Assembly: GCA_004020315.1 (NCBI GenBank)
Contig: SAQG01000027.1
Coordinates: 1 to 64,000 of the forward strand
Length of the DNA: 64,000 nt
Source of the DNA: Mesorhizobium sp.
GTDB lineage: Bacteria; Pseudomonadota; Alphaproteobacteria; Rhizobiales; Rhizobiaceae
Reading direction: 5' to 3'
The notes under the pieces: generated by a model
Database searches by the model: none
What the model was told of the DNA's origin: nothing
What the model saw: only the letters and a program-made list of their open reading frames with translations
Program-made: the position numbers and the translations under genes
Part shown: in pieces, positions 56,139 through 64,000 of the stretch
How the letters are laid out: every line of letters begins with the position of its first letter
Numbering within the stretch: the stretch's first letter is position 1

Positions 56139-57314
56139 TTGGACGAGGATTTTAAGCATATTCCGAGCACGGATTTCACCGTGTCTTTTGATGTTCGGAC
56201 GGACGAGAAAGGTCGCCGAAGTTTCTCTTTTGGAATCTGGGCGTCATCGCCGTTTCCATTCTCGATGTACGGGCTCTGGTGTTTGCCGCAGGCGATCCCG
56301 ATGGCCGTATTCAATCCTGGGTGGCCAAATCAAGACGAGCGTCCGCATCCCGACTGCATCAATATCATGCTCGGCTCCGACCAGCGCGCCATGTGGGGAC
56401 GGAAATGCCCTCGCTGCTCGGGGTACTGGAGGACAGCAGCGCCGGGGCTTATCGCTAAGGCAGTCTGCCCCTATTGCGGCGAGCACCTTGAACCTCACGA
56501 GTGCCTCAGCGACGCCCATATGGCGTACGTCGAGGCATGCTGCGCGTTACTTCGCCAAGTGATGAACCAAGACGAAGACGGCAGCTTTTCGATCGGCGTG
56601 AAAGAGTTGATTGAGCAAGTGCACAAGGATGGGGACATGCCAGCCCCGCCCGAGTTCTTCGTCGAGGTAACGCGCCAGACGAGATTCACCTGCGACGCGT
56701 GCGGGACTCGAAACGATATTCTCGGCAGGTTTGGCTACTGTTCAACTTGCGGTACGCGGAATGATTTTGCCATGCTCTTGGCTGACATCGAAGCAATCCG
56801 CGCAGGCGTAAACGCGGGTGGCAATACCGTGACCGCTCTCAAGGAAGCTGTCGACGCCTTTGATTCTTTCGGCAGGAACTATGCCCGTCAGTTCATGGCG
56901 CACATCATGATGACGCCAGCCAGAAAGACAAAGTGGGGAAGATCCAATTTCGCACAGATCGAAACAGTGGCAAAAAATCTCAAGGATGATTTCGACATCG
57001 ACATTTTAAGAAGGATCGATCCAGCGCACGTCGAGCAAGCCAAGCGGATGTTCCACAGGAGGCATTTGCATGCCCATCGCGGAGGTATCGTGGACCAGAT
57101 GTATCTGGACGAGAGCGGCGATACAACGGTGCAACTCGGCCATCTTCTGAGAGAGACAAGAGAGGATGTCATCGGTGTGACGCAAGCAATAGCGAAGATG
57201 GGGAAAAACCTGCACGAGGGTTTTCACTCAATCTTCCCCGTGCACCAGAGACCAATAGATATCCATGCCGAACAGCAGGCAAAGTCGAGAAATGGCCGCA
57301 ACGGATTGGTTTGA
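56139..57314 (+). CDS. Zinc-ribbon protein with HEPN-like C-terminal domain
   Basis: The 391-residue protein has two zinc ribbons: C90/C93 with C110/C113 (RKCPRCSGYW, AVCPYCGEH) and C185/C188 with C201/C204 (FTCDACGT, GYCSTCGT). The C-terminal helical part (about 220-365) ends in RRHLHAHRGGIVDQMYL, with R308 and H313 spaced as R-x4-H, the active-site signature of HEPN ribonucleases. No signal or membrane segments. Codon use is less GC-biased than the neighbours, and it stands alone, suggesting horizontal acquisition. I do not recognise a named family; an RNA-cleaving defence or stress protein is plausible. TTG start behind a GGGGG stretch. Confidence 0.75.
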   Translation: MDEDFKHIPSTDFTVSFDVRTDEKGRRSFSFGIWASSPFPFSMYGLWCLPQAIPMAVFNPGWPNQDERPHPDCINIMLGSDQRAMWGRKCPRCSGYWRTAAPGLIAKAVCPYCGEHLEPHECLSDAHMAYVEACCALLRQVMNQDEDGSFSIGVKELIEQVHKDGDMPAPPEFFVEVTRQTRFTCDACGTRNDILGRFGYCSTCGTRNDFAMLLADIEAIRAGVNAGGNTVTALKEAVDAFDSFGRNYARQFMAHIMMTPARKTKWGRSNFAQIETVAKNLKDDFDIDILRRIDPAHVEQAKRMFHRRHLHAHRGGIVDQMYLDESGDTTVQLGHLLRETREDVIGVTQAIAKMGKNLHEGFHSIFPVHQRPIDIHAEQQAKSRNGRNGLV

Positions 57315-57429
57315 CGCCATCTCCAGCTGCAGAACAGGCCATCAACGGTATTTCCATGAACTTTGGGCGAGAGGTCGAGCCCGGCGTCGGATGCCGCTCA
57401 GATCAACAGGCTAACGCCCAGCTCCCCCC

Positions 57430-58611
57430 TCAACTCGCCAGCGCCTGATCCAAATCCGCGATCAAATCGTCGCCATCCTCGATCCCAGCCGACAACCGCA
57501 CCAGCGAATCGGAAATCCCGATCTCCGCGCGCTTTTGCGCCGGGATCGAGCCGTGCGTCATCAGTGCCGGGTGCTCGATCAGGCTTTCGACGCCGCCGAG
57601 GCTTTCGGCCAGTGTGAACAGTTGCGTGTGTTCGAGGAAGCGTTTTGTGCCGGCGAGGTCGCGGTCGAGCTCGACCGTGATCATGCCGCCGAAGGCATGC
57701 ATCTGCCGCCTGGCGATGGCGTGCTGCGGGTGGCTGGGGAGACCGGGATAGATGACGCGGCGGATGTCGGGGCGGCGCTCCAGCCAGTGCGCGATCTTCT
57801 GGCCGTTCGACGAATGGCGCTCCATCCTGAGCGCCAGCGTCTTGACGCCGCGCAGCGCCAGAAAGCTGTCGAATGGACCGGAAATGGCGCCGATGGCGTT
57901 CTGCAGGAATTTCAGACGGTCGGCCAGATCCTTATTGTCGCCGACCACGGCGACGCCGCCGACCATGTCGGAATGGCCGTTGAGGTATTTCGTCGTCGAA
58001 TGCACTGATATGTCGATGCCGAGCTCCAGCGGCCGCTGCAGATAGGGGCTGCAGAAAGTGTTGTCGGCGACCGAGAGCACGCCTTTGCGCCTGGCCAGTG
58101 CCGCGACCGATTCGAGATCGACGACACGCAGCAGCGGGTTGGTCGGCGTCTCGACCCAGAGCATTTTGGTTTCCGGGCGGATCGCCGCTTCGACCGCGGC
58201 GAGATCGGTGAAGTCGACGAAGTCGACCTGGAGGTTGGCCGAGCGCTTGCGCACCCGCTCCAGCAGCCGGAAGGTGCCGCCATAAATGTCGTCGGTGGCG
58301 ACGACATGCGCGCCCGAATCGAGCAGTTCGAAAATGGTGGCGATCGCCGCCAGCCCCGAAGCGAAGGCGAAGGCGGCCGTGCCGCTTTCGAGATCGGCCA
58401 CCGCCCGTTCGAAGGCGAAGCGGGTCGGGTTTTGGCTGCGCGCATATTCAAAACCCTTGTGCACGCCCGGGCTCTGCTGGCCATAGGTCGAAGTCGCATA
58501 GATCGGCACCATCACCGCGCCCGTCGTCGGGTCGTGACTCTGGCCGCCATGGATCGTGCGCGTCGAGAAGGCCAGGCGGTTGCTGCCCGATACGGTGGCT
58601 TTGATGGTCAT
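57430..58611 (-). CDS. Cystathionine gamma-lyase/gamma-synthase family enzyme
   Basis: The 393-residue protein is a Cys/Met metabolism PLP enzyme: TRTIHGGQSHDPTTGAVMVP, GFEYARSQNPTRFAFE, and the PLP lysine K208 in SVHSTTKYLNGHSD. With the adjacent cystathionine beta-synthase gene, a cystathionine gamma-lyase role (homocysteine to cysteine, reverse transsulfuration) is preferred over gamma-synthase. It begins at the last four bases of that gene. Confidence 0.9.
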   Translation of the reverse strand: MTIKATVSGSNRLAFSTRTIHGGQSHDPTTGAVMVPIYATSTYGQQSPGVHKGFEYARSQNPTRFAFERAVADLESGTAAFAFASGLAAIATIFELLDSGAHVVATDDIYGGTFRLLERVRKRSANLQVDFVDFTDLAAVEAAIRPETKMLWVETPTNPLLRVVDLESVAALARRKGVLSVADNTFCSPYLQRPLELGIDISVHSTTKYLNGHSDMVGGVAVVGDNKDLADRLKFLQNAIGAISGPFDSFLALRGVKTLALRMERHSSNGQKIAHWLERRPDIRRVIYPGLPSHPQHAIARRQMHAFGGMITVELDRDLAGTKRFLEHTQLFTLAESLGGVESLIEHPALMTHGSIPAQKRAEIGISDSLVRLSAGIEDGDDLIADLDQALAS

Positions 58612-60068
58612 TTTGCGCGGCGCCTCAGATGGTTGATCAGGTCGATGCGGGTTATCAGGCCAATGAATTCGTCTCCGTCGAAGACGATGGCGACTTCGTT
58701 GCGATCGAACACCGGCAGCAGCGCGTCCAGCGTCTGGCTGGCCTGCAGCGTGTGCAGATTGGAGGTCATCGCCGTGCGCACCGGGGCCTTGAAGCGGTCC
58801 CAGCGGCTGTCATAGGGGCCTTCGACGTGGGCGAGGATATCGCTTTCATCGACGATGCCGACCAGCTTGCCGTCGTCCAGCACCGGCAGCTGCGAGACAT
58901 CCGAGCGGCGCATGCGGCCATAGGCGTTGAGCAGGCTTTCGTCCGGGCCGACAGACACGATGTCGCCGGTGCGGAGCGTGCGCATCACCAGGTCGCGCAG
59001 GTCGCCATGCTGCTCGTGTTCGGCAAGGCCCTGCTCGGCCAGCCAGAAGTCGTCGAACACTTTCGACAGATATTTGTTGCCGCTGTCGCAGACGAAAGTG
59101 ACGACCCGTTTTGCAACGGTCTGCTCGCGGCAATAGCGAAGTGCAGTCGAAAGCAGCGTGCCGGACGACGAGCCGGCGAGAATGCCCTCCCTGGAAAGCA
59201 GGTCGCGCACCGCCAGCATGCTCTGCTTGTCGGTGATCGAGTAGGCCTTCTTGACCAGCGACAGATCGGCATTAGGCGGGACGAAATCCTCGCCGATGCC
59301 TTCCACGGTCCAGCTTCCGGCCTCTATCATCTTGCCGGTCTTGATCAAGGGCGCCAGCACCGAGCCGACCGGATCAGCGAGAATCATCTCGGTCTTCGGC
59401 GAGACCTTTGCGAAATAGCGGCCAAGCCCGGTCAGCGTGCCGCCGGAGCCGACGCCGACGACCACCGCATCGACGTCGCCGTCGAGCTGTTGAAAGACTT
59501 CCGGACCGGTCGTGGTTTCATGGGCCAGCGGATTGGCCGGATTGGCGAACTGGTTGGCATAGAAGGCGCCGGGCAGCTCGGCGGCGATCTTTTCGGCCAT
59601 ATCCTGATAGTATTCCGCGTGGCCCTTGCCGACATCGGAACGCGTCATGCGCACCTCCGCGCCGAGCGCCCGCAGATGCTGGATCTTTTCGCGCGACATC
59701 TTGTCGGGCACGACGAGGATGATGTGGTAGCCTTTGGGGATGCCGACCTGGGCGAGGCCAAGACCGGTGTTGCCGGCTGTCGCCTCGACGATCGTGCCGC
59801 CGCGCTTCAGCTTGCCCAGTTTTTCGGCGGCGGCAATCATCGACAGCGCGATGCGGTCCTTGATCGAGCCGCCGGGATTCTGGCTTTCGAGCTTGATGAA
59901 CAGCCGGCACTTGCCGATGTCGAATTTGGTCAGCTCGACGACCGGCGTCTGCCCGATCAGGTCGAGAACCGATGCATAGGGCGGACGCAGGCGGGACATT
60001 GCGCCGTCTGAGGATGGGGCCATCTCCGAAGGGGCAACGTCGGGTGCGGCGATCTTCTGCTTGCTCAT
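58608..60068 (-). CDS. Cystathionine beta-synthase with tandem CBS domains
   Basis: The catalytic domain carries K70 in NPGGSIKDRIALS, TAGNTGLGLA and GSGGTLTGLGRY. The C-terminal part (about 360-480) has two CBS domains (TGDIVSVGPDESLLNAYGRM; TLQASQTLDALLPVF). It condenses serine and homocysteine. The start MSKQK is chosen because GGAG lies 13 bases ahead; a longer reading would add seven residues. The four-base overlap with the lyase gene couples their translation. Confidence 0.93.
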   Translation of the reverse strand: MSKQKIAAPDVAPSEMAPSSDGAMSRLRPPYASVLDLIGQTPVVELTKFDIGKCRLFIKLESQNPGGSIKDRIALSMIAAAEKLGKLKRGGTIVEATAGNTGLGLAQVGIPKGYHIILVVPDKMSREKIQHLRALGAEVRMTRSDVGKGHAEYYQDMAEKIAAELPGAFYANQFANPANPLAHETTTGPEVFQQLDGDVDAVVVGVGSGGTLTGLGRYFAKVSPKTEMILADPVGSVLAPLIKTGKMIEAGSWTVEGIGEDFVPPNADLSLVKKAYSITDKQSMLAVRDLLSREGILAGSSSGTLLSTALRYCREQTVAKRVVTFVCDSGNKYLSKVFDDFWLAEQGLAEHEQHGDLRDLVMRTLRTGDIVSVGPDESLLNAYGRMRRSDVSQLPVLDDGKLVGIVDESDILAHVEGPYDSRWDRFKAPVRTAMTSNLHTLQASQTLDALLPVFDRNEVAIVFDGDEFIGLITRIDLINHLRRRAK

Positions 60069-60208
60069 ATTCAGATGCTCCATGGTCAAGCGACCGCCTT
60101 GGGCAGGCTGTCAGCCTATCTTCTTTTCCAGCCGTTTGTAGTCTGAAAGAAGATAGATCGTGCCAATCCGTTGGCCAGACGAGGAATGGGATTCCAGTTC
60201 CGCACCTT

Positions 60209-60395
60209 CGTCATCCTCGGGCTTGACCCGAGGATCCATGCCGTGGCGGGGACCGAGGAATGCAACGGCCAGACCTTCGTCGATGCACCGTCTCCGCCTC
60301 AAAGTCTTCTGCACCGCCGTGACGCTCGCAGGTCACGGAATGGATCCTAGGGTCTCCGCGACGTCGCTTCGCTCCTGCTCCACCCTAGGATGACG
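60209..60395. repeat. Paired palindromic repeats
   Basis: The first palindrome has CGTCATCCTCGGG and its complement CCCGAGGATCC (60209-60244); the second has GGATCCTAGGG and CCCTAGGATGACG (60334-60395). Same arrangement as at 52.9-53.1 kb. They occupy the 354-base gap between cbs and the FAD gene. Confidence 0.85.
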
Positions 60396-60422
60396 AAAGG
60401 GAGGGTAACGGAAAAATCCTTT

Positions 60423-61802
60423 TCACCCCAGCAGCCGCCGGCTCAGCCGCGCGCACTGGACGCGAATATCGGGAATGGCGTCGATCTCGAAGAAGGTGCC
60501 GCGGGTCAGCGGCCCGACCGCCAGGATCTTGGCCGAGACGGTGCCGTCGCCGGCGATGACCTCGCAATTGTCTGAAACGTCGAGGCCAAGGCGCAGCGGG
60601 TCCGGCCGGGCCAGCCCGCGGTCGACCAGCGACCGCACCACGCTGTTCGAGGTGGTCGAGATGTCCCTGGCGATGCCGGTGCAGTCGTAGATGCGGGCGA
60701 CTTCGAACGTCTCGATGTTTTGCGTGTGCCGCGACTGGACCTGCACCGTGAATCCATCACCCGCCGTGATGCCGACGACACGCCCGGCGACAAGCCGGAT
60801 GCGGCCCGATTGAACCGCCTCGGTGACGCGAGCGTAGACTTCCGGCGCCATGCGATGGCGGTGGATGTCCCACCAGGCCTTGGTGTGCTCGACAAAGCGG
60901 CGCTTGGCGGAAGACGGCCAGTTCTGCCAGATCTTCTGGTTGAACGGCCTGAGACCGTCGACAACGTCGCGCCAGTCGATGCCGGCCTTCTGGTTTTCCC
61001 GGATCAGGTTGCGAAACCAGCCGACGAAATAGGAGAGCTGGGTGCCGAGCGGAATGTCGGCGACGTCGAGCTTGATCGGATTGCCCTTGCGATGCGGCGA
61101 AGGCAGCAGGCCGCGCCGCGACACCGCGACGATGTCGCCGTGGTGGCCGCGCTGTTCGAGCGACAGGAAGGCATCGACCATGCTCAAGCCGGTGCCCAGC
61201 ACCAGGACGCGGGCTTCCGGGTCGAGCGCGGTGTCGGCCTCCGATCCCATCCTGATCGCGTGGCCCTGGCCGGCGCCCGGCTCCTCGTCGTGCCCGGTCG
61301 CCAGCACGGCAAGGTGGGCGACGACGCTGGTGCCGTTGGCCAGCGCCACCTCGACCCCGGACCCGGTCGGCGAGATCGACAGGCTCTCCTCGCGGATCAG
61401 CCGGAGACGCCCGGTCTCGCGAGCCTCGAGCTCGTCCAGCAGTTCCTTCAGATAGCGGGCGTAGACGCTGCGCGGTGCGTAGACCGGTGCCTGCTCTGGG
61501 GTTGCCAGGCCGCGCTCTAGCAGCCAGCGCCAGAAATTGCCGGGATCGTCGGCATAGGCGCTCATGCCGGCCGCGCTGACATTCAGCACATGCGCCGAGA
61601 GCAGCGTGGAATAGGCGATGCCCTGGCCGAAATGCGGGCGCTTCTCGATCAGCGTAACGCGAAGATCGGGATTGGGCGATTTCAACAGATGCGCGGCAAG
61701 GACGACGCCGCTGGCGCCGCCGCCGACAATGATGATCGAGTTTGGGATGATCAAATTCGGGACGATCGAATTCGGGACGATCGAATTTGCGCGGCCGGTC
61801 AT
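60423..61802 (-). CDS. FAD/NAD(P)-binding oxidoreductase
   Basis: The 459-residue protein has the FAD dinucleotide-binding motif SIIIVGGGASGVVLAAHLL near residue 22-40, IAYSTLLSAHVLNVSAAGMSAY, and a second nucleotide site VLVLGTGLSMVDAFLSL near 195-211. It is a flavoprotein of the FAD-NAD(P)-binding family (possibly hydroxylase-like). The first 20 residues are a pentapeptide repeat (NSIVP, NSIVP, NLIIP, NSIII) whose last copy merges into the first beta strand, so the true start may be internal. It follows the Rrf2 gene by 37 bases. Confidence 0.85.
   Translation of the reverse strand: MTGRANSIVPNSIVPNLIIPNSIIIVGGGASGVVLAAHLLKSPNPDLRVTLIEKRPHFGQGIAYSTLLSAHVLNVSAAGMSAYADDPGNFWRWLLERGLATPEQAPVYAPRSVYARYLKELLDELEARETGRLRLIREESLSISPTGSGVEVALANGTSVVAHLAVLATGHDEEPGAGQGHAIRMGSEADTALDPEARVLVLGTGLSMVDAFLSLEQRGHHGDIVAVSRRGLLPSPHRKGNPIKLDVADIPLGTQLSYFVGWFRNLIRENQKAGIDWRDVVDGLRPFNQKIWQNWPSSAKRRFVEHTKAWWDIHRHRMAPEVYARVTEAVQSGRIRLVAGRVVGITAGDGFTVQVQSRHTQNIETFEVARIYDCTGIARDISTTSNSVVRSLVDRGLARPDPLRLGLDVSDNCEVIAGDGTVSAKILAVGPLTRGTFFEIDAIPDIRVQCARLSRRLLG
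61731..61790. repeat. 15-bp tandem repeat at the 5' end of the FAD gene
   Basis: Four head-to-tail 15-base units (GATGATCGAGTTTGG, GATGATCAAATTCGG, GACGATCGAATTCGG, GACGATCGAATTTGC). The unit nearest the gene body encodes the first beta strand of the Rossmann fold; the others look like duplications of it. Confidence 0.9.
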
Positions 61803-61839
61803 GCGCGCACCAATTGTCTCAGGAGCCGTCGGTTCAGGC

Positions 61840-62292
61840 TCAGGCCTGGATCTCCAACGCCACCGAAAGGTCTTCGTCGCCGGCGATATCGCGCATCTCG
61901 GCGAGGCTGCGCTGATCCAGCACCTCGGCGATCGCTTGCCGGACCTCGAGCATCAGATGTCGGACTTGGCATGTCGCCTCGTTGCAGTCTTCACAGGGCT
62001 GATACCGGGTGCGGCTGGCGCAGGGAATGGGAGCAAGCGGCCCGTCGAGCACGCGCACGACATGGCCGATCTTAATTTCATCCGCCGGCCGCGCCAGGCG
62101 ATAGCCGCCCTCCTTGCCCTTGCGGCTCTGGACGAAACCGGCATTGCGCAGCTCGACCAGGATGGCATCGAGAAACTTCTTCGGGATGTTGTTGCCGGTG
62201 GCGATATCGCCAACGAAGGCGAGCTGTCCAATCGGCAGCCGCGCGAGGTGTACGAGCGCCTTGAGGCCGTACTTGCCCTTCTTCGTGAGCAT
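61840..62292 (-). CDS. Rrf2 family transcriptional regulator
   Basis: The 150-residue protein has the Rrf2 winged helix (MLTKKGKYGLKALVHLAR; GYRLARPADEIKIGHVVRVLDGPLAPIPC) and a cysteine cluster (PCASRTRYQPCEDCNEATC) that could hold an Fe-S centre. Family members sense Fe-S, cysteine or nitric oxide. It is not a clear IscR or RirA. It stands upstream of the FAD oxidoreductase in one operon. The start at the MLTKKG methionine gives the standard N terminus. Confidence 0.9.
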   Translation of the reverse strand: MLTKKGKYGLKALVHLARLPIGQLAFVGDIATGNNIPKKFLDAILVELRNAGFVQSRKGKEGGYRLARPADEIKIGHVVRVLDGPLAPIPCASRTRYQPCEDCNEATCQVRHLMLEVRQAIAEVLDQRSLAEMRDIAGDEDLSVALEIQA

Positions 62293-62391
62293 AGACCGAA
62301 CGTTTCTCTGTCGTGCGATGGCGCAAGGCCACCGGTTGCGGAACGCCTGGCGTGCGCCCCCAACCGCGTCCAAGCCTGTATGACACACATA

Positions 62392-62405
62392 AATTCTAGG
62401 GAATT
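62392..62405. promoter_or_regulatory. Possible Rrf2 autoregulatory operator
   Basis: AATTC, a four-base spacer, GAATT form a short inverted repeat in an AT-rich stretch about 100 bases upstream of the Rrf2 gene. The rest of the 62293-62714 gap holds no supported gene. It is a candidate binding site only. Confidence 0.35.
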
Positions 62406-62714
62406 GATATACAAGGCGGGCACCGTTGATTTTGCTTCGTTTTCAAGCCGCAGCGGCCATTTGCCGGACTTCTTTTCCCTTGGAGGCACGAGGCTTCCGC
62501 CACATTCATGCTGCGGACGATCGCCGCGATATGGACATCGCTCATCCCTTTCCCGCAATGTCTATAAGACTACTATACTTAACTTCGAATACAGGGACGC
62601 GTTTTCAAATCCTCGGCCATCCGCAGCATGGGGTTGCCGAAGATGGGCGCAAAACGAGAAATGCTTGTTTGCAGCCGAGCCGAAACGCGGCCAAGCCCTG
62701 CGGTGGTTCGAGTG

Positions 62715-62900
62715 TCAGGGGCGCGAACGGTTCGCCCACACCAGTCCGCCCAGGCCGAGCAGCGCGGTGACGATGCCGATATAGAGCCATTGCGACTGGC
62801 CGGTCATGAAGCTGCCGCCGACGAGGCCGATGCCCTGCAGCGACCACAGCGCCCCGACGGCGAGCACAATCAACGCCAGCAGATTCTTGATCAATCTCAT
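62715..62900 (-). CDS. Small conserved two-helix membrane protein
   Basis: The 61-residue protein begins MRLIKNLLALIVLAVGALWSLQGIGLVGGSFMTGQSQWLYIG and has two hydrophobic helices (about 5-25 and 38-55). The GxxLxGGSFMTGQSQW segment is shared by many short proteobacterial proteins of unknown role. GGAAGGAAA lies before the ATG. Confidence 0.8.
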   Translation of the reverse strand: MRLIKNLLALIVLAVGALWSLQGIGLVGGSFMTGQSQWLYIGIVTALLGLGGLVWANRSRP

Positions 62901-63181
62901 CGCCGGAATTTCCTTCCCAAGTCGATCCTTAATTCAGCCATGACCGCGATGGCAATGCGGAAGGAAGCCACCCGCTCGCATTCGCTTCTGCTTGTACATC
63001 AACGTCGGATATCGGGACGAAGACCATCAGGGATGCCCGGCGACCCGCATAAACCTCTGACAAAGTGTTTCCTGCCGACTCCAAAATTGTAACGTTGCCA
63101 TGGAACCGCCAGATGGCTGCCGCATTTCGCGCCTCATTCGGCCCTACCGGCCTCGGTCTGACAATGGAGCCACTCCCACAG

Positions 63182-63541
63182 ATGAAGAACCTCAATCAGA
63201 CCGCGCTTGTCGCGGTGACGATCGCGGCTGGCCTGATGGTCGGCGCATCCACCTCCCCTGCCGCCGCTCAATGCGGTCGCGCCTCCTGGTACGCGCTGCA
63301 CTCCAAGACCGCTTCCGGCGAGCGGATGAACCCGTCGGCACTGACCGCCGCGCACCGCACCTTGCCTTTTGGCACCAAGCTGAAGGTCACCAACCGCAAC
63401 AACGGCCGCAGCGTCGTCGTGCGGATCAACGACCGCGGCCCGTTCATCAAAGGGCGCGTGATCGACCTGTCGAAGGGCGCCGCCAGCCGGCTCGGCTTCA
63501 TCAGCTCGGGCCATACATCCGTGTGCACGGCCCGCGTGTGA
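63182..63541 (+). CDS. RlpA-like septal/lytic protein
   Basis: The 119-residue protein has a signal peptide (MKNLNQTALVAVTIAAGLM, cleavage after AAAQ), then the RlpA double-psi beta-barrel: CGRASWYALHSKTASGERMNPSALTAAHRTLPFGTKLKVTN and VVVRINDRGPF. RlpA cleaves peptidoglycan glycan strands lacking peptides. No SPOR domain follows, so it is a short form. The start is set at the MKNLN methionine, which gives the signal peptide. Confidence 0.92.
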   Translation: MKNLNQTALVAVTIAAGLMVGASTSPAAAQCGRASWYALHSKTASGERMNPSALTAAHRTLPFGTKLKVTNRNNGRSVVVRINDRGPFIKGRVIDLSKGAASRLGFISSGHTSVCTARV

Positions 63542-63548
63542 TGCTTCT

Positions 63549-63570
63549 GTGTCCGGCCAGAGCCGGACAC
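63549..63570 (+). terminator. Possible terminator-like hairpin after rlpA-like gene
   Basis: A perfect nine-base stem (GTGTCCGGC with its complement) around a CAGA loop seven bases after the stop, but with no T tract, so termination is only suggested. Confidence 0.35.
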
Positions 63571-63763
63571 GCCCGGCCTTCGCAATGCACAATAAGCCGG
63601 CTGCCGCCGTTCAAAGCCGGTTTTCAACAGCTTAGACGAAAGTATCAGTATAAATCACGGCACTTGACGTATTGCATCGCAGCAGTTTGTTGTTAACCTC
63701 CGCGCGACAGATTCAAGGCTCGGCATTGCTGTCGTCCCTTCAGTCGCAGCAGTGGGGTTCTCG

Positions 63764-64000
63764 ATGTTCTACCAGCTCTACGAATTGAACCACGCCGCCG
63801 TACAGCCGGCCCGCCTCTATGCCGATGCGGTGCGGATGTTCTACACCAATCCGCTCAATCCGTTCACGCACACGTCCTGGGGCCGCTCGGTCGCGGCGAC
63901 CGCCGAATTGTTCGAGCGCACGACGCGCCGCTACAGCAAGCCGCAGTTCGGCCTGACCAAGACCGTGGTCGACTGGAAAAGCGTCGATGTCACCGAAAAG
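63764..64000 (+). CDS. phaZ: Polyhydroxyalkanoate depolymerase, 5' part
   Basis: The first 79 residues are visible: MFYQLYELNHAAVQPARLYA then FYTNPLNPFTHTSWGRSVAATAELFERTTRRYSKPQFGL. This opening is characteristic of intracellular PHB depolymerase PhaZ of rhizobia. The gene runs past the window end. A TTGACG lies 95 bases upstream without a good -10. Confidence 0.88.
   Translation, partial: MFYQLYELNHAAVQPARLYADAVRMFYTNPLNPFTHTSWGRSVAATAELFERTTRRYSKPQFGLTKTVVDWKSVDVTEK

Noticed and set aside
57430..60422. Riboswitch before the cbs/cystathionine lyase genes
   Set aside because: The upstream region holds only the paired palindromes; no conserved riboswitch core was seen.

Overview
The window looks like chromosomal DNA of a Rhizobiales alphaproteobacterium, most likely Mesorhizobium or a close Phyllobacteriaceae relative. 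This is judged by protein resemblance, not a search. Supporting signs are the high GC content, ATGA-coupled operons, an Irr-type iron operator before mbfA, EcfG-type (GGAAC-N16-CGTT) promoters, rsmI-yraN, a divergent hrcA/rph pair, an ECF42/DGPF pair, and several families of intergenic palindromes. I find no replication origin, rRNA operon, CRISPR array, phage or insertion sequence.

Layout. 0-9 kb: a glutathione transferase and a threonine-dehydratase-like enzyme, then stress genes (iron-regulated mbfA, small monooxygenase-fold proteins, ArsR and DUF1127 genes, ligD and a YciE-type ferritin-like protein); ligD and the YciE gene each have an EcfG-type promoter. 9-17 kb: DCC thiol oxidoreductase, DUF4166 oxidoreductase, a complete TAXI-TRAP uptake operon (with DUF1850), and an ECF42 sigma factor with its DGPF partner. 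17-26 kb: a frameshifted glutathione transferase, cysK, a LysE exporter, a sorbosone-dehydrogenase-like protein, hrcA, and the operon rph-VOC-rdgB-hemW. 26-32 kb: an FHA-cyclase, a decayed phosphatase gene, rsmI-yraN, and a membrane-bound winged-helix/TPR regulator. 32-42 kb: mostly core genes (uppP, queG, mepA, glk, an MsbA-like ABC exporter, dapB, gpmA) ending at tRNA-Leu(CAG). 42-49 kb: a frameshifted Mrr-type restriction gene, a small secreted protein, and a SARP-like regulator divergent from a CysK-like enzyme plus a PLP decarboxylase. 49-56 kb: a one-strand catabolic-looking cluster (Tat-exported binding protein, alpha/beta hydrolase, isochorismatase-like hydrolase, M24 enzyme, GlxA-type regulator). 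56-64 kb: an isolated zinc-ribbon protein with a HEPN-like motif, reverse transsulfuration genes (cbs, cystathionine lyase), an FAD/NAD(P) protein with an Rrf2 regulator, RlpA, and the start of a PHA depolymerase.

The items most worth a second look are the zinc-ribbon/HEPN-like protein, the SARP/CysK-like/decarboxylase trio, a DddP-like M24 enzyme that keeps the metal site but appears to lack the catalytic Asp, the adjacent EcfG promoters, and short tandem repeats (mostly 15 bp) at or near the 5' ends of otherwise unrelated genes. Three genes carry frame-disrupting lesions that could be real decay or sequence errors. All functions are inferred from motifs and recalled family knowledge; no database search was possible.
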